Shown: piece by piece, positions 7,692 through 16,777 of the stretch
Layout of the letters: the number at the start of each line of letters is the position of its first letter
How positions within the stretch are numbered: position 1 is the stretch's first letter
Source of the DNA: Planctomycetaceae bacterium
Lineage (GTDB): Bacteria > Planctomycetota > Planctomycetia > Planctomycetales > Planctomycetaceae
Direction: 5' to 3'
Length of the DNA: 40,564 nt
NCBI GenBank assembly: GCA_018699955.1
Contig: JABISG010000146.1
Span: 1 to 40,564 of the forward strand
The notes under the pieces: model-generated
Seen by the model: only the letters and a program-made list of their open reading frames with translations
Database searches by the model: none
What the model was told of the DNA's origin: nothing
Translations under genes and position numbers: made by a program

Positions 7692-10091
7692 ATGAGCGAA
7701 TCAGCATCATCGACCGTCCAACTTGTCGAACAGCAATTGGATCTTCTGCCCATTGGGATTTGCGTCGTTGATTGTGATCTGAATGTTCTGCAGTGGAATC
7801 AAACACTTGCCCAGTGGACGGGACTTTCTGCCGTAACGGTTGTCGGCAGCAACCTGCTTCGGCGTTTTCCACATCTGAACTCCGCACGATTCATCCACCG
7901 GATCAAGGGAGTTTTCGAGTACGGTCAACCTGCTCTGCTTTCACCTTCGACCACTCATCCTTTCATACCGATTTCTTTGGCAGAAGAGGCCGACGGTGCG
8001 ATGCTCTACAAGACGGTGATGGTGCGTCTCGGAGCTGAGGATCATGTCGTCCAGATTACTCTGACTGATGTCACCGCGCAGTACCACCAGATTCAGACAT
8101 TACGCCGGGAAAAGCAACAACATTCCATTAGCCGAAGCCGCACACTCGCCATCCTCGAAACAGCCGCCGACGCGATCATCACCATCACCGATGATGGCAC
8201 CATTGAATCGTTGAATTCGGCTGCGGAGAATCTGTTCGGTTATCCGAAAGACGACGTTCTAGGAAAGAACATCGATCAGCTTGTCCCCACGTCGTTTCGA
8301 GAGAAAAACGACGGGCATTGGGGCTCTCCCCAGGAAGACGGAAACGAGACCGTCAGCGGCAACGGTTGCGAGACGATTGGCAAGCGGGTTGACGGGACGA
8401 CGTTCCCAATTCAGCTTGCGGTGAGTGAGGTCAAGACGCAATCGGACGACGCCACTGATTCGCCGCGTCTGTTCACAGGCATCATTCGCGACCTCACTGC
8501 CCAAAAGCAGGTGGAAGCCGAACTGATTCGAGCCAAGGAAGACGCTGAGTTCGCGAACATGGCGAAGTCTGAGTTCCTCGCCAACATGAGCCATGAGATT
8601 CGCACGCCCATGACGGCAGTCCTCGGCTTCGCCGACCTGCTGCTTGAGGAAGGAGACATCGCACAAGCACCGCCGGGCCGCGTCGAGTCGATCGATATGA
8701 TTCGTAACAATGCAAACCACTTGCTCACAATCATCAACGACATCCTCGACATGTCGAAGATCGACGCGGGCAAGATGACCGTAGAACGCGTCAAAGTCAG
8801 TCCGGTACAGATCGTGGAAGGGGTTGTCTCGCTGTTGCGACACAGGGCGGAGGGTAAAGGCATTGGTTTTGTGGTGAAATACGATACGCCGATTCCTGCG
8901 CACATCGAATCCGATCCGACGAGGCTCAGGCAGATATTATTGAACTTGCTCGCGAATTCCGTGAAGTTCACAGAAGTTGGAAGCGTGACGCTTCATGTGT
9001 CAGTTGACCCGCACCAACAACGGTTGCGCCTGCGCGTTGTCGATACAGGCATCGGCATGAGCCCCGAGCAACGTGATGCCATCGCCCGCTTCGACGCGTT
9101 CAGCCAAGCCGACGGATCCACGACACGGCAATTCGGTGGGACCGGGTTGGGCTTGCGAATCTCCAATTCACTGGCCCGGCTGCTCGGTGGAGAGATCGAG
9201 GTTCAGTCTGTTCTCGGCGAAGGCAGCACGTTCTCCGCAACGGTAAGCACCGGGGACCTGACAGGCGTGCAATTGCTGAGTCCGTTCAAGATTGCCGAAG
9301 ATGCACATCAGACGGCACCGGCGACGCATTTGCGAGTCAATAACTCGACTGGCATGCCTCTCGCGGATTTGCGATTGTTGTTGGCCGAAGACGGCCCCGC
9401 CAATCAACGGCTGATCTCATACATATTGCGAAAGTCGGGAGCCAAGGTCACCGTTGCGGAAAATGGGCAGATTGCCATCGACAAGGTGCAAGCCGCGAAC
9501 GCTGCCGGCGCAGCGTTCGATGTCATTCTGATGGACATTCAAATGCCCGAAATGGATGGTTACGCAGCGACGCGCCAATTACGTCAGCAAGGTTATGCGG
9601 GACCGATTCTCGCATTGACAGCCCATGCCATGCCCGATGACCGGCAGAAGTGCCTCGACGCGGGCTGTGATGACTTTTCCACGAAGCCAATCGATCGAAC
9701 TAAGCTGATCGACATGATCAAGACTCATTCCAGCGGAGAAATCGCGAAGTCGAAGCAGCAGCACCAACCCGCAGCGTTGGTTAGTGAACTGGCCGACGAT
9801 GAGGACATGCTTGAGCTTGTCGAGATGTTTGTAGGGGAATTGCCGGAGAGAATCGCTGCGATTGAAAGATCCATCGACGAGCAAGACCTTGAGACGCTGG
9901 GGGTGCTGGCTCACCAATTGAAGGGGGCCGCTGGAGGTTACGGATTCCCAACCATGACCGACGCCGCCCGCTTGCTCGATGCCAGCATGAAGGCCGGCGA
10001 AGAACTGGCAACGATTGTGGAGCAGGCCCGCGCATTGACGGATTTGTGCAATCGGGCATGTGCTTCTGCCCCCATCGCCGGACGTGCCTGA
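7692..10091 (+). CDS. Hybrid sensor histidine kinase (PAS-PAS-HisKA-HATPase-REC-Hpt)
   Basis: The protein has 799 residues from the ATG at 7692, which has GGAG six bases before it; an in-frame ATG at 7680 is the alternative. There is no membrane segment, so it is cytosolic. Two PAS domains (about residues 20-120 and 145-260; AILETAADAIITITDDGTIE) precede the HisKA box with His301 in FLANMSHEIRTPM. The ATPase domain has an N box (LLNLLANSVKF), G1 (DTGIGM) and G2 (GGTGLGL). The receiver has Asp615 in DVILMDIQMPEMDG, and the final Hpt domain has His741 in LAHQLKGAAGGYGF. It is a full phosphorelay in one chain, and its Hpt probably passes phosphate to the stand-alone regulator two genes upstream. 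Confidence 0.95.
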   Translation: MSESASSTVQLVEQQLDLLPIGICVVDCDLNVLQWNQTLAQWTGLSAVTVVGSNLLRRFPHLNSARFIHRIKGVFEYGQPALLSPSTTHPFIPISLAEEADGAMLYKTVMVRLGAEDHVVQITLTDVTAQYHQIQTLRREKQQHSISRSRTLAILETAADAIITITDDGTIESLNSAAENLFGYPKDDVLGKNIDQLVPTSFREKNDGHWGSPQEDGNETVSGNGCETIGKRVDGTTFPIQLAVSEVKTQSDDATDSPRLFTGIIRDLTAQKQVEAELIRAKEDAEFANMAKSEFLANMSHEIRTPMTAVLGFADLLLEEGDIAQAPPGRVESIDMIRNNANHLLTIINDILDMSKIDAGKMTVERVKVSPVQIVEGVVSLLRHRAEGKGIGFVVKYDTPIPAHIESDPTRLRQILLNLLANSVKFTEVGSVTLHVSVDPHQQRLRLRVVDTGIGMSPEQRDAIARFDAFSQADGSTTRQFGGTGLGLRISNSLARLLGGEIEVQSVLGEGSTFSATVSTGDLTGVQLLSPFKIAEDAHQTAPATHLRVNNSTGMPLADLRLLLAEDGPANQRLISYILRKSGAKVTVAENGQIAIDKVQAANAAGAAFDVILMDIQMPEMDGYAATRQLRQQGYAGPILALTAHAMPDDRQKCLDAGCDDFSTKPIDRTKLIDMIKTHSSGEIAKSKQQHQPAALVSELADDEDMLELVEMFVGELPERIAAIERSIDEQDLETLGVLAHQLKGAAGGYGFPTMTDAARLLDASMKAGEELATIVEQARALTDLCNRACASAPIAGRA

Positions 10092-10173
10092 GATTCCGCG
10101 CTCAATGAAAATGAACGCGAATGGAACCTCGGACCAACTTGATGCGGGGCGACCGCAACAGTCGCACATTGGC

Positions 10174-11628
10174 TTACCGCCTCGGTGTCCAGACCGGTTC
10201 GATCATTTCGCCGTCGAGTTCCTGCCAAGCGGATTGGAGTTGTTTCAGCTTGTCCGGATTTGTCTTCGCGAGGTTGTTCGTTTCACTGAGATCGGCGGCT
10301 AGGTTGTACAGTTCCCAACTGGGGGGCTGTTTTCGTTTTGGATTGCGGAGCAGTTTCCAGTCACCCACGCGGAGGGCCGTGCGGTTGCCGCTGCGCCAGT
10401 AGAGTGTCTCGTGAGGTCGGCCTGTGTTCTTGCCGGTCAGGTAGGGAATGAGATTGACGCCGTCGTACGTCTTCTTCTTGTCGAGCGATGCTCCCGACAG
10501 TGACGCTGCCGTCGCGAACAGGTCGAGCGAGATCACCGGCTGATCGTAGACTTTGCCGGCTGGCAACTTTCCTTTCCACTGCACGATGAAGGGAATCCGC
10601 AGGCCCCCTTCGTACACGCTTCCCTTGCCGTCGCGGAGCGGCAGATTGCTGGACGTCAACTCGCGCGTCGGTCCGCCGTTGTCGCTGAGGAAGACGATTA
10701 ACGTATCTCGTTCGAGGTCTTTTTCGCGGAGCTTGCCGATCACCTCGCCCACGCTGTCGTCGAGATTGGCCAGCATGGCGGCGAAGATGCGGCGTTGAAT
10801 GTCCTCGATGTGAGCGAACTTCCGCATGTATTTGTCGGCCCCCTGCATGGGGCTGTGGACCGCGTTGTAGGCGAGGTACAAAAAGAACGGGCGATCGACG
10901 TTGCGGTCGATGAAGTCAACTGCTTCACGGGTAAAGGCATCGGTGAGGTAATTCTGCTCATCGACCGGTTGGCCCGCGCGGTAAATGGGATTGTCGGCAT
11001 CGTAGTCCGGTTCGGTGTAGCCCATGTGCGTGGAGTAAATCGTATTGCCGTCGGTTGAAGTCCAACGCCCCATGCCGCCACCGGGCAGAACCTTTCGGCG
11101 CAACCAGGTTGTCGTTTGCCGATAGGGTGACGGCACAAAGTAATGGCCTTCGTGCATGAAGCCGAAGAATTCATCGAATCCGCGACGGATGGGATGATAT
11201 TTGGCTGTGCCGCCCAAATGCCATTTGCCAATCAGTCCTGTCACATAACCGGCATTGACCAACACGTCGGCCAAGGTCCGTTCTGTCGTGGGAAGTCCGG
11301 CGGTAGGGTCTTCGTTCTGCGCGCCGATGGGGTTGAACTCATAGCCGAACCGCGTTTGATAACGCCCGGTCAACAGGCCGGCCCGCGACGCGCTGCAATA
11401 GGCGGCGGTGACGTAACCCTGCGTCATGCGAACACCGCCGGTCGCCAGTGAGTCGATGTGCGGCGTGGGAATTTCTTTGTTCCCCTGGCATCCCGTTTCG
11501 CCGTAACCCAAATCGTCGGCCAGCAGTATTACGATATTCGGCAAACGATCGGCAGCATCGCAGCGGATACTCTCGAAGCTGATGAGCAGAGTCACACTTA
11601 GCGACAGAATAATCAGGTTGTGTTTCAT
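10174..11628 (-). CDS. Secreted sulfatase (formylglycine-dependent)
   Basis: The 484-residue protein starts with a signal peptide (MKHNLIILSLSVTLLISF). The alkaline-phosphatase-superfamily sulfatase core follows: NIVILLADDLGYGETG supplies the metal-binding aspartates 38-39, and the signature C-x-A-x-R occurs as Cys78-Ser-Ala-Ser-Arg82 in YCSASRAGLLTGRYQ. Cys78 would be converted to formylglycine. The second metal-binding motif, LSDNGGPTREL, is present. Planctomycetes carry many such enzymes for sulfated polysaccharides; the substrate cannot be told here. It converges with the hybrid kinase gene and stands alone on its strand. Confidence 0.95.
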   Translation of the reverse strand: MKHNLIILSLSVTLLISFESIRCDAADRLPNIVILLADDLGYGETGCQGNKEIPTPHIDSLATGGVRMTQGYVTAAYCSASRAGLLTGRYQTRFGYEFNPIGAQNEDPTAGLPTTERTLADVLVNAGYVTGLIGKWHLGGTAKYHPIRRGFDEFFGFMHEGHYFVPSPYRQTTTWLRRKVLPGGGMGRWTSTDGNTIYSTHMGYTEPDYDADNPIYRAGQPVDEQNYLTDAFTREAVDFIDRNVDRPFFLYLAYNAVHSPMQGADKYMRKFAHIEDIQRRIFAAMLANLDDSVGEVIGKLREKDLERDTLIVFLSDNGGPTRELTSSNLPLRDGKGSVYEGGLRIPFIVQWKGKLPAGKVYDQPVISLDLFATAASLSGASLDKKKTYDGVNLIPYLTGKNTGRPHETLYWRSGNRTALRVGDWKLLRNPKRKQPPSWELYNLAADLSETNNLAKTNPDKLKQLQSAWQELDGEMIEPVWTPRR

Positions 11629-11961
11629 GGAGTCTCAACAATCTGAATGATGAATGGATCGGGATTCCCGCGTGTGTTGGTCGTGGCGGCACCGATTTGT
11701 GGAATACATGACGCATCGCGCCGCTGCATCGCAGAGACGTTGGTTAGGTCAAGTCTACCAGCAACGTCGGGTCGGCTCACGCCGGATGCCGGTTTTGCAG
11801 GTGTATGCCATTTGGCCATCCGCGCAGGCGACGTCTGCCTGTCGGCTCGATATTCCGATGCTGCTCACACTACAATGCTGTGCGTGCCGTTCGTCACCGA
11901 AGTGATGGCGGCGAGATGACGTCTGTCTGTTTCCGCTTTGTCCTTTAGTGACGCTGCCAAT
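11629..11961. other. Intergenic region between sulfatase and small acidic protein gene
   Basis: This stretch of about 330 bases separates two divergent genes and must contain both promoters. Overlapping short frames occur on both strands, but none has a convincing protein composition. No repeat or clear regulatory motif was recognised. Confidence 0.45.
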
Positions 11962-12381
11962 ATGAATCAACCTGACGAGCAATCCGCCGGCGCGGATTCC
12001 GAGAGTGATCCCAAGCAACCGGAACCGACGGAGCTTGCCGTCGATGCTGCTGCGACCGGTGACGACGAACAACATTCCGACGCACTACCAAGATTTGTCA
12101 CGAAACTCGCACCGCTGGAAGAGCAAGTTGGGGTGCACGTGATTACCGCTTTGCAGCACCCCAAAACATTGGCGGTGCTGACAACCGTTGCGACGGACGG
12201 CGGAGGCGGCCAGCAAGTTGTCTCAATTGCCTTGGACGCAGACCGCTTCGAGCAGATTCAGAGATTGTTGGCAACAGCTCCAAAAGCGGGGAAACGCCGC
12301 GTGCGCTGCGTGGGTTTCCATTGCCATTTTGAAGACGATGACCCGGGCGACGACGACGAATCAGGCTCTTCCGCTGAATAA
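11962..12381 (+). CDS. Small acidic protein of unknown function
   Basis: The protein has 139 residues from the ATG at 11962 (MNQPDEQSAGADSESDP); an alternative start lies 8 codons upstream. The first 50 residues are an acidic, disordered-looking segment, and the tail is also acidic (FEDDDPGDDDESGSS). Between them is a compact predicted alpha/beta core (EQVGVHVITALQHPKTLAVLTTV ... VVSIALDADRFEQIQRLLA). The family is not recognised. Its low-complexity acidic ends resemble other proteins of this window, which supports it being native. Confidence 0.6.
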   Translation: MNQPDEQSAGADSESDPKQPEPTELAVDAAATGDDEQHSDALPRFVTKLAPLEEQVGVHVITALQHPKTLAVLTTVATDGGGGQQVVSIALDADRFEQIQRLLATAPKAGKRRVRCVGFHCHFEDDDPGDDDESGSSAE

Positions 12382-12424
12382 CGACCGATTCGAGTCACAA
12401 CGCATCAGCGGCCGAAATTCGCGA

Positions 12425-12763
12425 TCAATCTCTACTGCCGCCACTGAATGTGTAGACTGCAATGCTCTCGTTCGGTCCCTCGAATCGATCCAATTCGTAC
12501 TTCTCGTTGGCCACCTTCGACACCAGCACGGTTTTCTTCAGCGAGGCAGGCAGGTCGTTGTCTTCGTCATCGATAACAATGCCACCCAGGCGAATGATCT
12601 GAGGAGCAAAATCCGCGTCAAATTCAACACCGTTCCACATCCCGCCCTGTGTCAGCAGCAATTTCATCCCGCGATATCCTCTTGGCACAAAGTCTGATGC
12701 GTTCAATTTGTCCGAATTCAAGAATTCTATCGAAATCGGTGGTGAATGGCAAAGATCGCTCAA
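12425..12763 (-). CDS. Small protein of unknown function
   Basis: The frame encodes up to 112 residues. A start at the ATG at 12667 (MKLLLTQGGMWNGVEFDADF, 80 residues) is well supported by an AGAGG site 8 bases before it, and the upstream part looks less conserved in character. The sequence alternates strands and turns (IIRLGGIVIDDEDNDLP, KTVLVSKVANEKYELDRFEG), suggesting a small beta-rich fold. No family is recognised, and it lies convergent with the acidic protein gene. Confidence 0.5.
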   Translation of the reverse strand: MSDLCHSPPISIEFLNSDKLNASDFVPRGYRGMKLLLTQGGMWNGVEFDADFAPQIIRLGGIVIDDEDNDLPASLKKTVLVSKVANEKYELDRFEGPNESIAVYTFSGGSRD

Positions 12764-13171
12764 GTTTGAGTCGCGTGGTCACGCCAAATCGCACAAGACG
12801 GGTTGACAGGCAGACCGTTTTCCGGGTATCACACGCCGCAGTTCACTCTCCTCTCTCATTGCATTCCAAATCACAATCTGATCTCGGCACCGCGCTTTTT
12901 TCGTGCGGAAGTTGTTCACCGACTCCTTCCGCCCGGTGAATGCGTTGCGCTTCCTCTCTCGCTGCAGTCTCTGCATTCGGCGTCTTTGAGCCGACCTCAC
13001 TCAACACTTCCAATTGACATCTCGTGCCGTCTTGCGGCCGACTGAGACCATCCTGCCCCGTCATCTGTAACTCACCTCTGTTAACAAATTCCAGCAACCG
13101 ATCCATGCGTCGCACCGCAATTGTTGCGCCGCAGCGGGTGCAGAATCTCTACGCAATTAGACAACTGAACA
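12764..13171. other. Intergenic region upstream of the TPR gene
   Basis: This gap of about 400 bases lies between the small leftward gene and the rightward TPR gene. A leftward frame of 90 residues (12843-13115) has a fairly protein-like composition but no recognisable family, no clear ribosome site and overlapping competitors, so I do not call it. The promoter of the TPR gene should lie in the right half. Confidence 0.4.
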
Positions 13172-16030
13172 ATGGCCGAATCCGAATCGGAAAACATTGA
13201 GCAGCCAGACCCAGAGCCGGGACCGGAGCAAGAGCCGGAATCGGAATCGGGACTTGAGCAAGAGGCGATGCAAGAGGAAGCAACTGGCTTCGTCGGCAAG
13301 ATCCTTGCGCTGAGTCGGCTTGCCGGTCCGGTCGCTCGGTTGACCGAGACGGTGCATCGGCTTTCCGATAGGCTGCGTGATATTTCCGCCGTTAAGCTTC
13401 GTATCGGTATGGCAGCGGTCGCCGTTTTGTTGGCAATCATCGGTATCGTGCTCTATTCGAATCGCGATACCGGCCCAACGCCTCAAAAGATGCTGCAGAC
13501 TGCGTTGGAATTGATCGATGGCCCGGAAGACCCCGACGCTCTATCCGAAGCGGTCACTATCGCGATGGAACTGCGAAAACAGGGATATCGCGACCCTGAC
13601 TTTGCTGGTGGTACCGAGTTCGTTTTGGGGATGGTGTCATTCCGCAATGCCGAAGGTCTCGACGAAGCGCAGCGGGAACGCCGCTTTCTGATCGCAGCCA
13701 ACGAACTGAGAAAATCCGAGACACTGGCGCTCGATAAATCGCGTCGGCCGGAATGGGCATTCGCCTTGGGATCGAGCCTGTACGAAATTGGCAAAGCGAC
13801 TGAAGCGCGACCTCTGCTGGAAGAAGCAGTCAAGACGTATTCGCCGGGTCGGATCGAAGCATCGACACGTCTCGTCGATATCTATCTCGATCTGAAGACC
13901 GAAGATGTCCTGCTCAGTGCCGTTTCATTGCTCAAGACGATCACCGACACGAAAGGGCTGGATCGCTCGCAGTACGATGGCGCTTACCTGCGAAGCGCCC
14001 AGAGTTTGCTCGCCCTGAACCGTCATGCCGAGGCAGAGCAGGCGCTGAAAATGGTTTCCAACGACACGCAGGGCAACCATGGAACCATCGTCTTTCGCGC
14101 TCAGACACTGATGGCCGAGGCGGAATCGACGATGACTGAAGCGAAGGCGCTGTCGAAGCAGGCACGCACTCTGACAACAAAAGCCCAAGAAGCTCTAAAG
14201 CAAAAGCAAGCTGCCGAAGCGGCTAGGCTAGATTCGGAAGCAGAGAAGATTTTCGATCGCGCTGTGGAGGAAAGAAAAGATGCTGAGGCGAAATATCTTA
14301 AAGCGATGAAGCAACTGGAACCGGTTGCCAACGACGTTGGATTGGAACAGACGTTTGCACGCCAATCTTCGTTTCTGCTGGGTATCTGTGCTGAGGCGAT
14401 TGATGATGTGGATGCAGCGATCAATCACTTTGAACGGACGGCAGAAAAATACGCGCGATCGCAAGAGGGCGTGGCAGCAAATTTGCGAGCTGCCGACTTG
14501 CTGCGCCGGGCCGGTCGAAATGAAGAAGCCCTGAACAAGCGATACAGCAACGCCTTGAAGACGGTTAAACAGCCGGAGGACTTTCGTAATCGCTGGTTGA
14601 GCCTCGAACAGTTTCGCGGGCAGATTCAAAAAGCCTGGGAAGAATGGGCCGACGCCCACGCATACCAAGAGGCGATTACTCTCGCCGGCATGATGACACC
14701 GCTTTTCCCGCCGCTGGAGGCACGTGAATACACCGCTCGGGCCAACCATCGTTGGGCCGAGTATGTCGAGCAACAGATGGAACACGCGACTTACACACAG
14801 CGTGAGAAGCTACTGCAAACAAGTCGACTACGGTGGCGAGAAAGCGGCAAGTCGCATTCTGCGTATGCCAACGAAATGAAAACGTCGGCCGACTATCCCA
14901 ACGCTTTAAGAATCAGTGCAGAACACTATCGCCTCGGTCATGACTTCGAGAATTCACTCAAACAGTGGAATCTGTTTATCAATACACGGCCCAAAGCACG
15001 ACTGGCCGAAGCGCTGGTTAATCGTGGCAAAATATTGATGGATCTCGACCACCTCGATGAGGCGCTGTTGGAATTCCAATTGGTCATCGACAGCTTTCCA
15101 ACCGACTCGGCTGCATTCGAGGCACAATATGTCCTCGGAGTGTGTCACCTGGAACAAAACGACCTCGACGGCTCCGAGAAGGCGTGGCGGGCGATTATCA
15201 CCTCAGATTCACTGACGCCCGCTGCGAAGCAATGGCAATTGTCGCAGGTTTCGTTGGGGAAGCTGATGTATCACACCGCGGTGATGAAGAAAGCGACCGC
15301 CCAACGCCCACGCAGCACTCTCTCACCAACCGAGCGGGAAGACCTCCTCGAAGAAGCCTTCAAGCGTTGGGATGGGGCGATCCATCACCTTGGTTTGTTC
15401 CTCGCATTTGTCGCCCGCGACTCCCGACATCCTGAGGCCGTACGGGCAAAGCCGGAAGCACGATATCTGTTGGCCAGAGCACTCAGACACGCCGCCGGCA
15501 AGCCGCAGCAAAAACTGGAATCGGCCGAAACGGAAAATGCCCGACTCGAACTGCGTCGCACGATGCAGGACCTGCTGAGCCAGGCACGAGATGGCTACCG
15601 CACGTTGCAATCGGAACTCCGCGCTCTCGAAGAAATCGACATGCTGGGAGATCTCGAACGACGGCTGTTGCGCGACTGCTTTTTTGAATTAGCCCACACT
15701 TACTTCATGTTGGCCGACTTCGGCCTCGACTCGGCCGCTGACAATTTTAACAAGGCCATAGTTGCTTACCAAAGTGCTGCGAACAGATACCAGCATGACC
15801 CACAGGTGATTCTGGCCTATATCCAAATCTCCAAATGCCACGAGCGTCTTGGCGAGAAATCGTATGCACGCAGTTCACTCGAACAAGCAAAAGTCATTCT
15901 CAAACAATTGCCAGACGAATCGTTTGCATCGAACTCAACCAGCATGTCGAAAGCCGAGTGGCTTGAGTGGCTGGAATGGATGCAACGTTTGCATCAGAAA
16001 GCCAAAATTACTCCGACGACGATTCAGTAA
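13172..16030 (+). CDS. Large membrane-anchored TPR protein
   Basis: The 952-residue protein opens with a very acidic stretch of about 35 residues rich in Pro-Glu and Ser-Glu pairs, then an amphipathic segment and one membrane helix at about residues 77-98 (MAAVAVLLAIIGIVLYS). The rest is alpha-helical with many tetratricopeptide-like repeats, for example near LLEEAVKTYSPGRIEASTRL, INHFERTAEKYARSQEG and LDEALLEFQLVIDSFP, plus a coiled-coil Ala/Lys/Glu-rich stretch around residues 310-380. It is probably an inner-membrane protein with a large periplasmic scaffold for protein contacts. It ends 99 bases before the flagellar locus, but a flagellar role is only a possibility. Confidence 0.85.
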   Translation: MAESESENIEQPDPEPGPEQEPESESGLEQEAMQEEATGFVGKILALSRLAGPVARLTETVHRLSDRLRDISAVKLRIGMAAVAVLLAIIGIVLYSNRDTGPTPQKMLQTALELIDGPEDPDALSEAVTIAMELRKQGYRDPDFAGGTEFVLGMVSFRNAEGLDEAQRERRFLIAANELRKSETLALDKSRRPEWAFALGSSLYEIGKATEARPLLEEAVKTYSPGRIEASTRLVDIYLDLKTEDVLLSAVSLLKTITDTKGLDRSQYDGAYLRSAQSLLALNRHAEAEQALKMVSNDTQGNHGTIVFRAQTLMAEAESTMTEAKALSKQARTLTTKAQEALKQKQAAEAARLDSEAEKIFDRAVEERKDAEAKYLKAMKQLEPVANDVGLEQTFARQSSFLLGICAEAIDDVDAAINHFERTAEKYARSQEGVAANLRAADLLRRAGRNEEALNKRYSNALKTVKQPEDFRNRWLSLEQFRGQIQKAWEEWADAHAYQEAITLAGMMTPLFPPLEAREYTARANHRWAEYVEQQMEHATYTQREKLLQTSRLRWRESGKSHSAYANEMKTSADYPNALRISAEHYRLGHDFENSLKQWNLFINTRPKARLAEALVNRGKILMDLDHLDEALLEFQLVIDSFPTDSAAFEAQYVLGVCHLEQNDLDGSEKAWRAIITSDSLTPAAKQWQLSQVSLGKLMYHTAVMKKATAQRPRSTLSPTEREDLLEEAFKRWDGAIHHLGLFLAFVARDSRHPEAVRAKPEARYLLARALRHAAGKPQQKLESAETENARLELRRTMQDLLSQARDGYRTLQSELRALEEIDMLGDLERRLLRDCFFELAHTYFMLADFGLDSAADNFNKAIVAYQSAANRYQHDPQVILAYIQISKCHERLGEKSYARSSLEQAKVILKQLPDESFASNSTSMSKAEWLEWLEWMQRLHQKAKITPTTIQ

Positions 16031-16129
16031 ACCTCCCACCAACTTGTCAAACTTCGGTTCGTAAGTTCCAAAAACGATGAACTCCCGCGACGAAAACTGA
16101 CTGATCGGATACCAAAGGCAAAATCATTT

Positions 16130-16582
16130 ATGTCAGCTGTGAATTCATCAGGCTTCTTAGCCGTTTTTCAATCGCGACGAGATCATTGTCAGGCGTTGCT
16201 CGAACTCTCTCGGGCTCAGCAGGAACTGATCCGCAGCGACGACTACACAGGCTTGCTTGTCGTGTTGGGAAAGAAACAGTTAATCCTCGGGCGTCTGGAT
16301 GAAATGAAGACTCGGCATAGCGAAATGCTTGCACGGTGGAAGAGTGTTCGCGACGACTTTGATGCCGAGACACGAACCGATTGTGAACACATACTTGCCG
16401 AAACGGAAGCGGTTTTGGCCGAGTTGATTCAGGAAGAAGAAAGCAGCACACAGCACATTGTTCGTCGTCGCGATGAGGCGCACGGGGAGCTGCTCACTCT
16501 CGACCAGGGCAGCAGGGTCAACCACGCCTACCGCGACGCGTTAGCTCCAACAACTCATCGGCATCTCGATGTGAATCAATGA
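16130..16582 (+). CDS. flgN: FlgN-like flagellar export chaperone
   Basis: The 150-residue protein is almost entirely helical (LLELSRAQQELIRSDDYTGL, LILGRLDEMKTRHSEMLARW), the pattern of FlgN/FliT-type chaperones, with the family's characteristic 'Q..LI...D...L..VL..K..I...L' spacing in its first half. FlgN binds hook-filament junction proteins before export. It is the first gene of the flagellar run and precedes the regulator and flgB. Sequence conservation in this family is weak, so the assignment rests on fold pattern and position. Confidence 0.65.
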   Translation: MSAVNSSGFLAVFQSRRDHCQALLELSRAQQELIRSDDYTGLLVVLGKKQLILGRLDEMKTRHSEMLARWKSVRDDFDAETRTDCEHILAETEAVLAELIQEEESSTQHIVRRRDEAHGELLTLDQGSRVNHAYRDALAPTTHRHLDVNQ

Positions 16583-16630
16583 AGAACGCCACCAACACCG
16601 TTTGAAGAGTTTGCGGAGATCAATATTCCA

Positions 16631-16687
16631 GCCCCAGTTTGAGCAGTAGGCCCCAGTTTGGTCAGTAGGCCCCAGTTTGGTCAGTAG
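16631..16687. repeat. Three tandem copies of a 19-bp repeat
   Basis: The unit GCCCCAGTTTGGTCAGTAG occurs three times head to tail (16631, 16650, 16669). The last two are identical, and the first differs at two adjacent positions (AG for GT). It lies in the gap between the flgN-like gene and the regulator gene, about 90 bases before the regulator start. It could be a binding-site array or a simple slippage product. Confidence 0.9.
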
Positions 16688-16777
16688 GAGAGTAAACCGT
16701 CCTTCTCTGTTGTGGAAAATCCTTTCACATGCGGCAGATGCTGCAATTCCGGATCACTTATCGCAGGCGACTTTTCA

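Noticed and set aside
12843..13115. Leftward frame of 90 codons before the TPR gene
   Set aside because: The composition is borderline, but there is no family, no clear start site and overlapping frames of equal quality.
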